Shown here: in pieces, positions 35,651 to 47,983 of the stretch
Layout of the letters: every line of letters begins with the position of its first letter
Position numbering within the stretch: position 1 is the stretch's first letter
Assembly: GCA_961205875.1 (NCBI GenBank)
Contig: OY540815.1
Span: 18,971,638-19,035,637, forward strand
DNA: 64,000 nucleotides
From: Sialis fuliginosa
Taxonomy: Eukaryota > Arthropoda > Insecta > Megaloptera > Sialidae
Reading direction: 5' to 3'
Translations under genes and position numbers: made by a program
Notes under the pieces: model-generated
Database searches by the model: none
Told to the model about the DNA's origin: nothing
Seen by the model: only the letters and a program-made list of their open reading frames with translations

Positions 35651-35967
35651 TTTAAATTTACGCTAGCGCGCAAAACTGATCTCTGCGCGTTACATCAAGT
35701 TTCTAAAATGTCCACTCAGTATCTGGTCTGAAACTTTAGACGTTATTTACGTCAAAAAACTTTAAATTTACGCTAGCGTGCAAAACCGATCTCTGCGCTT
35801 TACATAGTATTTAGCGTTACAGTATCTGACCTAAAATTTAGACGTTATTTACGTCAAAAAACTTTAAATATACGCTAGCGCGTTTTGACCGATCTCTGCG
35901 CTTTACATAATATTTAGCGTTACAGTATCTGACCTGAAACTTTAGACGTTATTCACGTCAAAAAACT
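35651..35967. repeat. Tandem array of three ~102-110-bp units with conserved palindromes
   Basis: Units start with TTTAAATTTACGCTAGCG at 35651, 35761 and 35863. Each carries CGCTAGCG, GATCTCTGCGC and a GACGTTATTTACGTC palindrome (35739-35753, 35841-35855, 35945-35959; the last has one change). Units differ mostly outside these motifs. The array begins 31 bp beyond the TIR element at 34120-35620. Confidence 0.9.
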
Positions 35968-36447
35968 AAACCGTCGTGAACGTGTTAATGACACGGATTT
36001 TAAAGCATCGTATGTATAAATTATTGTGCAAGAGTTTCCGTAACAGATGTGTAAAATGCGACTGTTTCAAAACACTGTTTGCAAGAACCGCTGCTGTTGT
36101 TCATAATCCCTTTTAATATTTGCAAATTAACTGCTTCCGTCGAACAAAAAAATAATAAAATCACTGCACTGAATCATCTTCGTTCTGTTATTTTAATGTG
36201 ATGCTTTCTGTATGTTATTACTGGTTAAAATATGCTGTAGAGAACTCACATGTCTTAAGGTATAACGTGGGAACATTATTGATATACAATTAGTTGTGGT
36301 TCAGTTTTAGGTGATTTTTTAAATTCTTTAAAATTAAATGGTTAAAAATAAATGCTCGAAAACTTAAAAAAATCACTTTAACAATAATAGATACTTGACT
36401 TTATTATCGATCAAGAATCATATATGCAATTTATTCATAAAATTAAA
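35968..36447. other. Presumptive intron, no gene seen
   Basis: Mixed-composition sequence without repeats or recognisable frames. Confidence 0.5.
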
Positions 36448-36695
36448 CAGTGTTTCTCAAAGGGGAGAGGGGGGTCACAGAAAAATTCAGAGGGTCCGCG
36501 TGTCTTTACAACATTTAAATTTAACTCTTAAATTAAAGCCTGTACGCGTATAATGGGTAAATTTCGCTTACATATATATACATATATCAATAAAACATTT
36601 TTTTTTCATTTAATGTCTTAGTAAAATGGGGTGGGAGGGTCGTAAAATATAATTATGATTAAGGTTCCGCGATAAAATATGTTTGGTAACCGCTG
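36448..36695. mobile_element. Probable small hAT-like element (248 bp)
   Basis: Ends CAGTGTTTCTCAAAGG and TGTTTGGTAACCGCTG are imperfect inverted repeats (about 11 of 16 positions) of the CAGxGGTTxxCAAA type seen in many hAT elements. The interior is G-rich near both ends (GGGGTCACAG, GGGTCGTAAAA). No clear 8-bp duplication. Confidence 0.5.
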
Positions 36696-38300
36696 ATATA
36701 ATTTATGATTTTTTTAAATATAAAATTAACACTGACAGTGTAATCTTAGAAAGTACTGAACCGATTTGAATGAAACATTCAGCTAAATAATTCGATCTTT
36801 ATCCAGGCAACACTGGGTATAAACAATTAATTGTTTATACAATTGTAATTAATTACCATGTAAATAGCCTCTTGTTGATTTATAAATATATTTTTTGTTT
36901 TTTAAGGCTTTCTTTTACTTCACTTGATTAAACTTGTATTTTAAATACTGTATCTACATATATGTTATTTTCAATCTTGCATTTTTTATGCAATTCAACA
37001 ATGATATCTATACAATTGAAATACAAAAATGGCCACGTATTCATTGGCCAATCACGAGCATGTATTTTTGTCGTAAAGGGTTGACAATTGACGACAATTT
37101 GTTCCACAAAAAAACCTTTTCATTCATATATTTGTATAGGTATAGAATAGTAATCATTTTACGAATCCGGTCGCCCTTTTATGTTTAACGTAAAAATAAG
37201 GGGGAGGCTTATAAAAGACCTCTTCAGTGTCCCTATGATGTACAGGGCATAATAGAATTGTAATGTCTGTCATATTTTTCTCATAGTTCTTTTCAATTTA
37301 CTTAAATGCATATATAATTTGTTATTAAATATGTATGCTTGAAGGTTTGTTTTTAAATAATTTAACCCTTTCATCTAAAAATATATACAGTTACTTTTAA
37401 ATGACACTAAATTTGCAAATTTTTATAAACCAAAACTAAATCTGAAAAAAAATTGATGTAACCTGAATGTTCAAACTATAGTTGTTCGACTGTATAAAAT
37501 AAATAAAATCAGCATGTGTGTACATATTACATATGACCTAATAATTTCAAAATGGCTTCACCGGAATACAATAAATAAAAAATGCCCAATATAATTGATA
37601 TATCTGCACCCTTTACAATACAAACACAATACAATATTGGGGTATATTTTATATAAAAGAGTACTCTTTGTAATCGTACCCACCCAACCAAAGTACTCGA
37701 TATGAATTATGTTTGATTTGATGTTGAATAACGCACTGACTTGCTGTGACATCGCATGTAAACTCAAGTGGACTCAATAAGCTTGTAATAATGTCAAATA
37801 TTAAAAAGTATGAACATATTGAAAGGGTTTTTTTTTCTATAGATTTTTGTTTGCTTGAAAAGATTTCTTTCTGTTTGTAAAGGGGTAGGTAATCATATGT
37901 TAGATTTTTTATTCAATGTTTAATGCATATTTTACTGGTTTCACATCCTGTCAGTTATAGTTATTATTTACACCAAAATAAGTCATTCTCCGAATTACGT
38001 CGCTTTGCATTTACGTACATTTTTAGTAACCATAATTCCCCGAAATTGCAAATTAGCGCCCAGCTAACGCTATCTGCTAGGTATTAAATATAAATGACAA
38101 CCACTTACATTCTAAATGTATAATTAAACATAAAATAAATTCGTTTCTTTGGTTGCCACTGAAATAATTGTAATACAGAGTAAGTATTTTAATTTATATG
38201 AATAATTACATGATTTTTGAATGAATAATACCTACTTGAACTTTAAAATTGCAATTATTCTATAACTTACTATATTGTTCACAAACTTTTAGCAGTAATT
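36696..38300. other. AT-rich presumptive intron, no gene seen
   Basis: 36740-36800 holds GAACCGATTTGAATGAAACA, typical of dispersed lepidopteran repeats. The rest is unremarkable. Confidence 0.5.
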
Positions 38301-38602
38301 CTCACGACATATCATTATTTTGTCGTTTTTTGATTTCTGAACAACTCTTCTTGGAAAAATAAATATTCGTTGCTCCGATTGAAATTTTTCTTTTGGAAAA
38401 TAAAAATAAATAAAATAAGTATAACAAAATTTTGAAAAATATATGCCATTCCTCACGACATATTATTATTTTGTCGTATTTTGATTTCTGAACAACTCTT
38501 CTAGGCAAAATAAATATCGTTGCTCCGATTGAAATTTTTCTTTTGGAAAATGTAAGAAAAAATCAAAAATCTATAACAAATTAAAAAAAAAATATATGTC
38601 AT
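38301..38602. repeat. Tandem duplication, 2 x ~151 bp
   Basis: CTCACGACATATCATTATTT at 38301 recurs at 38452, and both copies continue through TTGATTTCTGAACAACTCTT, GTTGCTCCGATTG and AAATTTTTCTTTTGGAAAA. They differ by a few substitutions and small indels. Confidence 0.92.
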
Positions 38603-39018
38603 CACTATGCCTAAAAAACCTTTGTTTTGCTCGTCACTTTGTCAGCTCGGGCCCCATCTCTAGGCAGTTGTAGAGTAGATACTATGTAACGCGTCACTGG
38701 AATCAGTTTTTATTGAACTTAATCAATCTATTGGCAAATATTATTATTTCTAAAAAATACTTTACTAATTATATTAGGTTATACTTAATCAAGTATTGAA
38801 ATTAAGAAGAAAAAAACAACAACCGGTAGAATTGTTTATTTTGACTTTGAAAAACTCTTATGTTAATTGCCATAATATCTATATGAACGTTAATGCTAAT
38901 TTGAGCTTTTGCATTTATGAAATTTAATACTAACGTTGTTATATTGATGGAAATCACAATGGCAACAAACAGGCAGCCAGATGCGTATGCGTCGATTATC
39001 TAATAACAAGGGACTGGC
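38603..39018. other. Presumptive intron, no gene seen
   Basis: CAGCTCGGGCCCCATCTCTA near 38642 resembles a GC-rich element terminus, but no partner was identified. Confidence 0.4.
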
Positions 39019-39683
39019 CAGTGGCGACTCGTCAGTTAAAAACTTATTAATATTTATTCTGGTGACAATTGACAATTTACTAACTCCTGATTAATAAGAG
39101 TAGTAATCTGATATTTGACTTCTTGATGTAAATCTTTGTTTCTTGTTATTAATAATCTCACCTAAAAACTAAGAATATTTTATGTACAGCTGGATTTCTG
39201 TAATTTAATTGCAAACGCGACTTTTATGGTTAAAATTTAGTATATCTTTTTGTATTGTATATATATTATTATTATCATAGATTTATAAAAAAAACGATAT
39301 TTGTTTAAAAGAGTATATTCTCGAGATGATCTCATATAAATTTGATCAGAATCTGACGATGGACTTCGAAGATATGCCACTCAATAGCGAAAAATAAAAT
39401 CAAAACGACTTTAAAAAAAAACTGAAAACACTGAAAAGTACATACTTAATAATTAAATTTAACGGTTTTTGAATCGGTGCCAAACCAATAAAAAACTTTA
39501 AAAAAAAAAAAAAAAAAACGGACTTCAAAAACTGTTAAATTAATTATTTTTTTTAGGGGTTTTTATGTCGTTTTTTTGTTTCTAATGTTTTGTATTAATG
39601 TATACTTCATAATTATTAGCATGTAGGTACTTAACAAAATATATTATCTAGGGTAAAGTTATTTTATTGACGAGCCGCCACTG
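39019..39683. mobile_element. hAT-type TIR element (665 bp) with internal poly-A hairpin
   Basis: CAGTGGCGACTCGTCA at 39019 and TGACGAGCCGCCACTG ending at 39683 are 16-bp inverted repeats with one mismatch. The flanking 8-mers (GGACTGGC, GGCACTAT) do not match, so the duplication is eroded or absent. Inside, TTTAACGGTTTTTGAA (about 39458) and TTCAAAAACTGTTAAA (about 39525) form an inverted pair around an 18-A run. No transposase frame. Confidence 0.8.
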
Positions 39684-40935
39684 GGCACTATACCGTTCCA
39701 CTCTGTCGCTCGTGTACTTCCTGTGTTATCCCAAAACTCCCGGGACTGCGATCCCTGGTTACTGTGTATGACAACACGCGGCCAGCGATGATTTAATTTG
39801 ATCAGCGGTAATCAACATATTTGTATCTACTATCCAATTAATGCTAGTTAAATTATTATTATTCAGTTCAAGTCTGCTACAATTGCAATTAGTTTCAAAT
39901 GTTTCAAGTTTATGCATTGAAGCTACCTAGAATGAAGTTATAATGAAAATTGTTGTATTTTCATTAAATTTATATTGAAAATTGTTTGATTACTATAAAT
40001 AATTAAATAAGCGATTATTATATTTAGGCTATAGATCTGTGCTTATAATTTTAACTTCCCCTTAGTTTACTGTATGAAGAAAATAGTGGTTTTTATTTTT
40101 ATTTTGAGGTACGAAACCCTACAAACACAAAATTTCATTTTTTTCTCCAAAGTTGAATTTTTGGTAAGTTATATATCAAAAACTACAACCTCCAGAAGTT
40201 GTTCTTCAAAAATAAATACTTAAATATATTTTATAAAAAATGATAATATAAAATTATCTCACATTAAATAAACAAACAGTTAAACTAAATACCTCGAAAC
40301 TATTTAGTCCACTAACAAATAATAGCAATTGTTCGAAATGATCCTTTTAAATAAACACCATTGTTATCCTCCTTATGTCATTTTTTGTTCAACCACTAAA
40401 ATATTTTATGACAGAAAAAATTAATATAATACCATGTTATGAAACTTCAGTTAAGTATCGCATTTCTACTGTCAATCATAACGGAATTATCCTGCTGGAA
40501 GGATCTAAAGGACCTCCATTGTGTTGTCCTTTACAGAATGTTTGTCATTTTGTTAACGCATCGTTTATTTTCAATATTTTAATCTCAGGCTCTCCTTATG
40601 TAACTAATTCTTTGTAATATGTGGACAAAATGGAGATATGCTTTTGAAAATGGCAGATGATTATATTATATTTCATATTTTTCGGTTGTTATGTCCTTTC
40701 GGCAAGGATGCTGGGAAAGATTTTTATCTATTTACAATAGATAATTTTTTTTACATCGTATGGTTTACCGATTGCAATTGGTCATAATTTACTCTCCTGT
40801 TGAAATAAATCATTCATCTCTACCGGTCTATTATTTAAATTTTTTAAATAGCAGATGTTTGCTCATTGTATCTGTATTTAAAACATTTTCGGTTAGTATG
40901 GGAATAATTTATTTTATCAAAAAAAAATTGTAACA
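39684..40935. other. Presumptive intron, no gene called
   Basis: GC-richer non-repetitive sequence at 39684-39800. The 80-codon + frame at 40375-40617 has no recognised domain. Confidence 0.45.
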
Positions 40936-40944
40936 TTTATTTGT

Positions 40945-41145
40945 ACAAATCACGGCACACTGCGTTACCTTTTTTATTTCCAACGCCTACGTCGATTGTC
41001 ACGACACACTTGATGACAAAAGCGTGCAGAATTGTCGCTCATTGGTTGTCACCTGACACGACAAATGACAAACGGCCAATCACGACAAGGGCGTGCGACA
41101 ATGCGACATGGAAAATGCACAGCTCCTGTCCGGGAAAAAGATAGG
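40945..41145. other. GC-richer segment with CCAAT-type motifs
   Basis: Contains ATTGGTTGTCACC (about 41041) and GGCCAATCACGAC (about 41075) facing each other, plus repeated TGTCACGACA/GACACGACAAATGACA. A 67-codon + frame crosses it without any recognised domain. Two facing CCAAT boxes are suggestive of a promoter or enhancer, but there is no TATA or transcript evidence. Confidence 0.3.
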
Positions 41146-41159
41146 GCAAGGTTGTTGAT

Positions 41160-41390
41160 AATTGTGGAACCGACCGGTGATAGAATGACATGAATTACAT
41201 AGAAGAGAAAGAAAGAGTGGAATGTTATTTGAGTTGAATGTGTTGAAAAAGGATAGTTGTATAGCGAATATTTAATTGTGGAACCTTACCGGTGACAAAA
41301 TGACATGAATTAGAAAACAGAGAGCGAGAGAATGGAATTCAAACGGGATGGATTAGAAAAGGATAGGTTGTGTTGTAGTTTGCGAAAATT
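41160..41390. repeat. Tandem duplication, 2 x ~114 bp
   Basis: AATTGTGGAACCGACCGGTG at 41160 recurs at 41274 (AATTGTGGAACCTTACCGGT); both continue through AATGACATGAATTA, a purine-rich GAGAGAAAG-type run and GAAAAGGATAG. Copies are more diverged than those at 38301. Confidence 0.85.
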
Positions 41391-44380
41391 TTATTGGTGA
41401 TCTATTTTTATTTGGATAATAGAAATATCACGTTTGTTGATTAAAATGTTACAAAGCAGTGGTGCCGGAACCATTTATTCTTTTTTTTCTGGGAGGGGGG
41501 GGGGGGGGGCAGTACGAAATTTTCGATAGAAGTTTGTTATGTTCATGTTAAATTGAAAAATATTTACTGTAATATCAATTTTTCACATGAGACGAAACGA
41601 AAAATAAGGTAGTCTCGTATCTCGTCTAAGTGGATTTTTAAGTATATTTTGTTACTTAAAACCCTAAAAAATATTAATGTAAAAAATAGTTAGTAATTTG
41701 GAGATTTAATGCTTACCAAATAATTTATTGTAAATTATAGTTTGTTTCATTAATATTTTACAATTTTTTACAGCTCTAGCATCAGCAATATTCCATTAAC
41801 AAATCTGCCCATAAAAAGTAAAGGCGGTTAAAAAGACATAACATAATTTATGTATGTGTAAACTTTTTCTTGCTCCTTCAGGGCTTGTGTTTAAAATAAA
41901 TATACGAAGGGTTGAAATTTTTAATCTTCTCATTTAATAAATAAAAGCAGATTATTTTGCTTCATTTAACTTTATCTTTAGTAAACTTTGGATTAAATGG
42001 TTATGAGAAAAAAAAACTCAGTAGCGTTGTTTTTAATTTATTCTTAACCAGTGCTGTTCAAAATTTATATGAAAGGTATTGATTTATTTCATGCTTCAAA
42101 AATGTATATGATTCATAATTGATATTAAATTTATCACTGTTTATTTGAAGAAATCCTTGTAACCTATAATTCCCTGAAAATATAACAACACATATCATAG
42201 AGAAAAAATTGATTTAAGTTGCAGATGATATCATAAATTATCAAAATTAAAAAAAACAGTATTAAGAAAAAAAACAATCAGTGTTATAATAATAACTCTG
42301 CAAGATGACATAACATTATATGTTTAAAAAGTTGTATGACCGGTATACCGACAAATTGAAGATAGAAAATTCACTTAAGTATAACTAGCATCAACTCTAG
42401 AATAAAAGAGGATAGTTACATGTATTATAAATGTTATTGACAGTAACTATCTTTATTTAGAAACAATTTGTCAACTTGTACCGAAATGTGATTAGTATTT
42501 TTTTGTCTTAAGGTTATTGAGCACAGGTTATAAAACTGCGAAGACACGACTTATACCCAGTAGAACATATATCACCCAGAAAAAACTGTGCTATTTTCAA
42601 TCGTCATACATTCGAAGAATTTTCATATCGCAAAATCTTGATCAAATGATAATTATTTATAATTTTCTTCATATATATATTTCTGTTGAAATAGCATTAG
42701 TAATTTAGAATTTGGGTTTTACGTTACTTTTTTTAATAATTACACCATACAACTATGAGATATCCATTGCAATATTTACGAAACTAATTATACTAATATA
42801 GTATATGCATATATATAATAGATCATTTTTGAATATAGATATATGAAAAATGACTGCAAAGGTTTAAATTTAACTTTAAAAAAATACGCAGTTAGAAGGC
42901 TATAAATCTAGTATAGATTATCGAGTAAATGGTACATTGCAAGCATAAATATTTATATGTCTATTTTAAAGATGTCGTATGTAATTAAATATTATTTATA
43001 GGTGTTTTTTTCTCCAAGGTTTTTAACATCCGGATGAGATTCATTGGACAGTTTTTTTTAACAAATGGTTTAAAATACGCGGACAATACAGGTCGCAAAT
43101 TGCAAAGAAAATATTCATATATCATGTAGTCTGTATATTTTGTAATTAAATATATTGGTAACAAGGGGTGCTAAATATATTTTTTAATTATTTAGTGGAA
43201 AAAAATACGATGAGTAGTTTTTGGAATGCCATATTTTTTATAGATATAAAAGAGAATAATCCATAAGTATATGTAATTAAAATTTGATAAAGTGTGAAAT
43301 ATAAAAATTCTATAAATACTCACCCCTGGAAAAACTAATTGTACGAAAAAGCGACATCCAAACAACAACAAAAAAGATATACATATATACTATTTTTTAA
43401 AACAAAACTTCTTCATCTTTTTCACTCCCACTCATTATAGCGTGGTCAAATATGATATGTGAGTTATTAGAAAAAAATCTACACAGCCTAAATACTAGAC
43501 AAAGGTAGAGCTATATATTAACACAAGCTCTTGTATACCTATCTCTATTTGCAGCGCACCCGTGCGTTGTCGCTGTAAATAAGGCAATTTATATTGGAAT
43601 GTGACTGGACAGACCTAACCTATAATTACAAACCGTGTCTCATATATACGTGAACTGTGCCTTAGAATTTATATAAAACACCAATATCTTACCGTCATCC
43701 AATAGCGTACATGGTTTTTTATGTTTTGTATCAAAATATAATCAGTTTTTTGCAGTACCGGATCTAGATTAATTTTCTGCCCGACACACCAATTATAGAT
43801 TATTGGGCTAACTTTCTGATGGAAAGTGGTTATTGCATATATAGATAAAAGGCAGTAAGTTGTAAAAAGTAAAAACGAAGAAAACTGAACTCGAAGTTTT
43901 TGGATTTTTTTTTAACTGAATTAATATTATAATTTTTTCATAAAATTTATTTAGCGACCAATGATAAGTTACATGAGTTCATTATAAGTCATTTGAGTAT
44001 AATTTTAGACTACAATTCATCGAAATGCCTAAATTAAGTGACTTACTGTCTTTTATTTCTAGAAATTTAAAAGCAGTAAGATGTGGTTTACTGCCTTTGT
44101 CATTTATTTAAATGTTGTTTTATTGTCGAGGTAAAATATTTATAAAAAAAATTGTAAACATACCTCAATATATATACTTTAGAATAAAACAAACCTGGAT
44201 GAAATCGAGCAAATAGTTTTTGAGATAATAATTCCCAAAATTCACCTATTTTTTCTGCCATCTACTCATATATTCCTCCTTAAGAAAATCCAAAACAATT
44301 TTTCAAAATATTGAACGATTTCTTTTCTGATATTAAAATTAACAAATCGATAAAAATTGAATATTGGAAACTAAACGAGT
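41391..44380. other. AT-rich presumptive intron, no gene seen
   Basis: A poly-G run is at about 41497-41509. A lone hAT-like end CAGTACCGGATCTAG is near 43757, similar to the end of the 16222 element but without a partner. Otherwise AT-rich. Confidence 0.5.
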
Positions 44381-44802
44381 AGTGGCACCAGTCTTGGCAA
44401 GGACCCCAGTAATGGTAAATTTATTAGTATTATTTATTTATTAGTTATTATATTATCATAGCAACTGCTTTACATTATTTCAAATTTGACGATTATTTCT
44501 TTTATATCTTTTGTGTCGTAGTACTTATCTATTTGTAATCATTAGCAAGTAGCCATCACTGCGTGCTCATTACTGGTTTTACCTTTGCCATTATTGGAGA
44601 AAAAACATGAACAAAATAAAAGGCTATAATTTAAAAAACAAACTATATTTGCAGACTTTGGTAATTAAATTGATTTAATAAAGAGTTACTTAATTGTTTT
44701 ATTAGTAACATGAGTTCATGAGAATTACAAAAAACAAGCCCATTAATCAAAAAAAAAAAAAACTTGCTCTTATAGCGGCCATAACTGGTGCCTTTACCTT
44801 AT
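44381..44802 (-). mobile_element. TIR element family A, copy 5 (reverse, both ends present)
   Basis: Left end GTGGCACCAGTCTTGGCAAG is followed by GACCCCAGTAATGG; right end is CGGCCATAACTGGTGCCTTT and ACCTTA. The copy lacks the CACCTATTGGCCGATTG segment, so it is internally deleted. It shows the best-preserved 3' terminus, TGGCACCAGTCTTGGCAAGG. Confidence 0.92.
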
Positions 44803-47329
44803 ATGTGGTTAAATTTGTCTAAAATAATATCAAGAGGTCATTATATAAAAGAAGCGACCGGTACATTACTACTACGTACTATGATCACTACTACAACAAC
44901 AATACAGTGTGTCATTGTGCGCTGGGTGCACGGGAGAAGAACAATAAGACTAAATCACAGCTGCTGTGTCATGCCCATCTTATTACGTATTCAATTCAGA
45001 CTTGCCCTCTAGCTTTACTCGTGGAGATCAGCTTGGTGAAGTATTTAGTTGGTTTTGGGTTAAATATTAAATTACTTTAATGATTAATGTCAATAGAGGT
45101 CTCTTACTTTAATACATTTTTTTTTAATTCTGAACTTTATAAACTATAAATATCATTGGCGAGTTTTATTTTTTATTTTAGGTGTCAAAATATTACAAGC
45201 TAAATATACGTAGATAATATTATTTACAACAATGTAAACTAAATAAAATATGAAATTGGTTACAATTAAACTTTTTTATGTTGTTAAAAAAAATGTCAAT
45301 GTATGCGTTGCGGTAACGAATAGGGGTTAAATAACTTTTTCAAATATATATTTTAAATCATAGATATTTAATAATTATTAAAATAACCACTTGATTTGAT
45401 TTTTTAAATAGCACTTGCATAAAGAAGCGATTACAATTAAAAATGCCGTGGAAGTGCAGTTAGCTCGTTTTCAAGCTTGATACTGGCGACCAATAATTAA
45501 AAAACAACTCATAACAAAGATATAACGTGTTTTTATTCTTTTTTAAATAAAAATCACAGTTGCCATGAAAAACTAAAATTAATCGAGGAGTCGTCAGCCA
45601 AAACCAACAATTAAATCATTCGAGTGCAATATTAAATTCAAATCAAGTAAGCTTTGGAAAAAAGAATGGTTGATCTTTGACAATTTTATTAAAATGCGTT
45701 GCATATCTATTTTAGTTATTGTATATTTAATTAATTAAAATTATTATTAACTGTAATTTATGCTTAATCTTTCGTTTATATAATAACAAAGACGAGTGAC
45801 ACATTTAAATAGCATAAATCGAATTCTTTATAAAAACAATAAATCTGCATATAAATTTCAATTTCCAAGACGACACTTGGTTTAATTGAAATTCGTTCAA
45901 ACGTTACAAATGTTTTAATGGATCTAGCAAACTGTCTTTCTGGCAAAAAGAGGGAGGGAAACGACTTCTAATGGATCCCTTTAAGTATCGAAAGTATATA
46001 TAATTCGTTTATCCAATATTGCTTATACAAACAAGCTGATATTAAATAGTGAAACGCGTCGTCTTATTAAAGCAGGGGTGTCGAAAATGTTTTTAAAATA
46101 TTTAACGAAATCAAAAGCGTTACTTACGTAAGGTTTTTATTTAATGAATTATTTTTAAATTAATTGAAACCAGTTATATTACATAAAAAATGAGAGGGAT
46201 ACCGTATACGGATCCTTATAAGATGGTTGGGGGATTTTGAAAACTTATGTAATTAATATAAAAATTTCGTGTTTCCTTTTGGTATAAGCCTTGTCTTTTT
46301 GATCTAGACTTCTCCAGATCAGTGGTTCTTAAACTATCGATTTCAACCCATTAGAGGGGCACATGAAAACTCTGGGAGTAACATAAGTGTTTCTATTTTT
46401 ATTAAAACAATTATTGCACTGAAATACTAGATATTATATTCTCAGTAGTCACTACAAAATTTGTTTTGTGAAAATAGGGTCCCATATGTAAAAACGTTTA
46501 AAAGGACTGGCACTCGATATCAACGTTTCATATCATCGCATGCCATAGACTATAAATAGTTATACTGTATAGAAACTGAACAGATCAAATCAAAACTATC
46601 ATGTATTAATATAATGTTATACTATAGTATGTATGTTAGTAATAATTTTATAGCTTTATTATAGGAAGTAATTAATAATATTGAAACCTTAACATATTAT
46701 TATTCTGTCGTCAAAGAGTTGTGTACTTACAGTGTAATAAAACTATTTAATGTATTAATAACTTTACTATATCTGTTGTCTATTTTTATAACGATATTTT
46801 TTTAATAACTTAATTATCAGCTATTTTAACTGATTAAAGTTTTTAGTACAATGTGCAAAAAATAAATATGTTTAATATAAGAAATTCTCATTTAAAAAAA
46901 TAAGAGTCAAGCGCCATCAATTAAAAAAAAAATGTCGTAAAATTAACTTTTCATGTTCCAGAAAGAGAAAAAATTTAGACATATAAAAAAACACATATGT
47001 ATATCCTTATTTCAAAACGAAAATAAATATAATGTATTTATTAAACAAGGACACTCAGATTCACATGTAATACGTTGTAGTATTTCTTTCTTTGTTTTTG
47101 ATGGTTGTATTTATATTTATATTTTTACGACGTTATGTTTAACAATCCGTGTTAATTGTCGACTAAAGAAAACTTTTTACAAGTGTAACGAAATGAAGAA
47201 GAAAGAAAAGAGAAATAAACCATTAGTGAAATTGCATTTTGCTTTTGTTCAAGTTATATGTAAAGATAATGCGAGGAATATTATGTTTTTTCAAGAATCT
47301 GTCACATGCTGAGTATTTTTTAAACTAAA
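44803..47329. other. AT-rich presumptive intron, no gene called
   Basis: A lone hAT-like end CAGTGGTTCTTAAACT is at 46320. The longest open frame of the window (119 codons, + 46953-47312) is here; it is rich in Lys, Phe, Ile and Cys, has no domain I recognise, and is treated as chance. Confidence 0.45.
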
Positions 47330-47560
47330 AAATACTTTTTAGGGTTACGTAGAAAACTAGGAATTTATAGTTTCGTTCTATCCGTCTGTCTGTATATCTG
47401 TATGTCACAGTTCTTCCATTCTCTCATTTGTATAGGTACCTATTGATATGAAATTTGGTATATAATAAGATTTTTTTTTAAATCATTATTTGGATCCCCC
47501 TCCCATAGACTAAGAAGTGTGCTCATTTTTTTTTCACTTATCCACATTGAGTTGGATGTC
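47330..47560 (+). repeat. Dispersed repeat, longer copy of the 824-880 fragment
   Basis: AGGGTTACGTAGAAAACTAG, the pyrimidine run CTATCCGTCTGTCTGTATAT, TTGATATGAAATTTGGTATA and TTTGGATCCCCCTCCCATAG occur in order. The last block matches 824-880. Resembles common lepidopteran intergenic repeats. Confidence 0.65.
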
Positions 47561-47983
47561 TTTAGATAGGTCTCCTAATATACAAAAAATTTGTGGTGGC
47601 AACTCGACCCCAAAATATCTAAATACGGCTCTGATTAAAAAAATATATTTTTACAAAAATATAAATGGAATGTACTCTAGATCAATTACAACGCCGATGT
47701 AATCAATCGCTTTGACTTCTATGATGTCAAAATAATAAGTTGAATAAATTATTATTCACACAAAACAATAAATTATACCTTAAACAGTTAATGCATTTAA
47801 TAAAACGTCAACGTTTTACTACAGTTCAAAGAGAATTAACTGTCGTCAGAATTTTTACAAACATCGACAATTATTAGCTATTTTATTACTTAATGCTTGA
47901 CAGCTGACATTACTCATGTGTTCATGGCTACTGTGATGTTTATATTATTACTTATTACATACTACAGAATGTTCACAAAGTTT

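Noticed and set aside
40375-40617. 80-codon + frame containing GPPLCCPLQNVCHF
   Set aside because: Checked for a Cys-rich basonuclin-type N-terminal segment; spacing and the HGWV signature are absent.
46953-47312. Longest open frame in the window, 119 codons on the + strand
   Set aside because: Low-complexity Lys/Phe/Ile-rich product, no recognised domain, no splice or promoter context; in AT-rich non-coding DNA a frame of this length can arise by chance.
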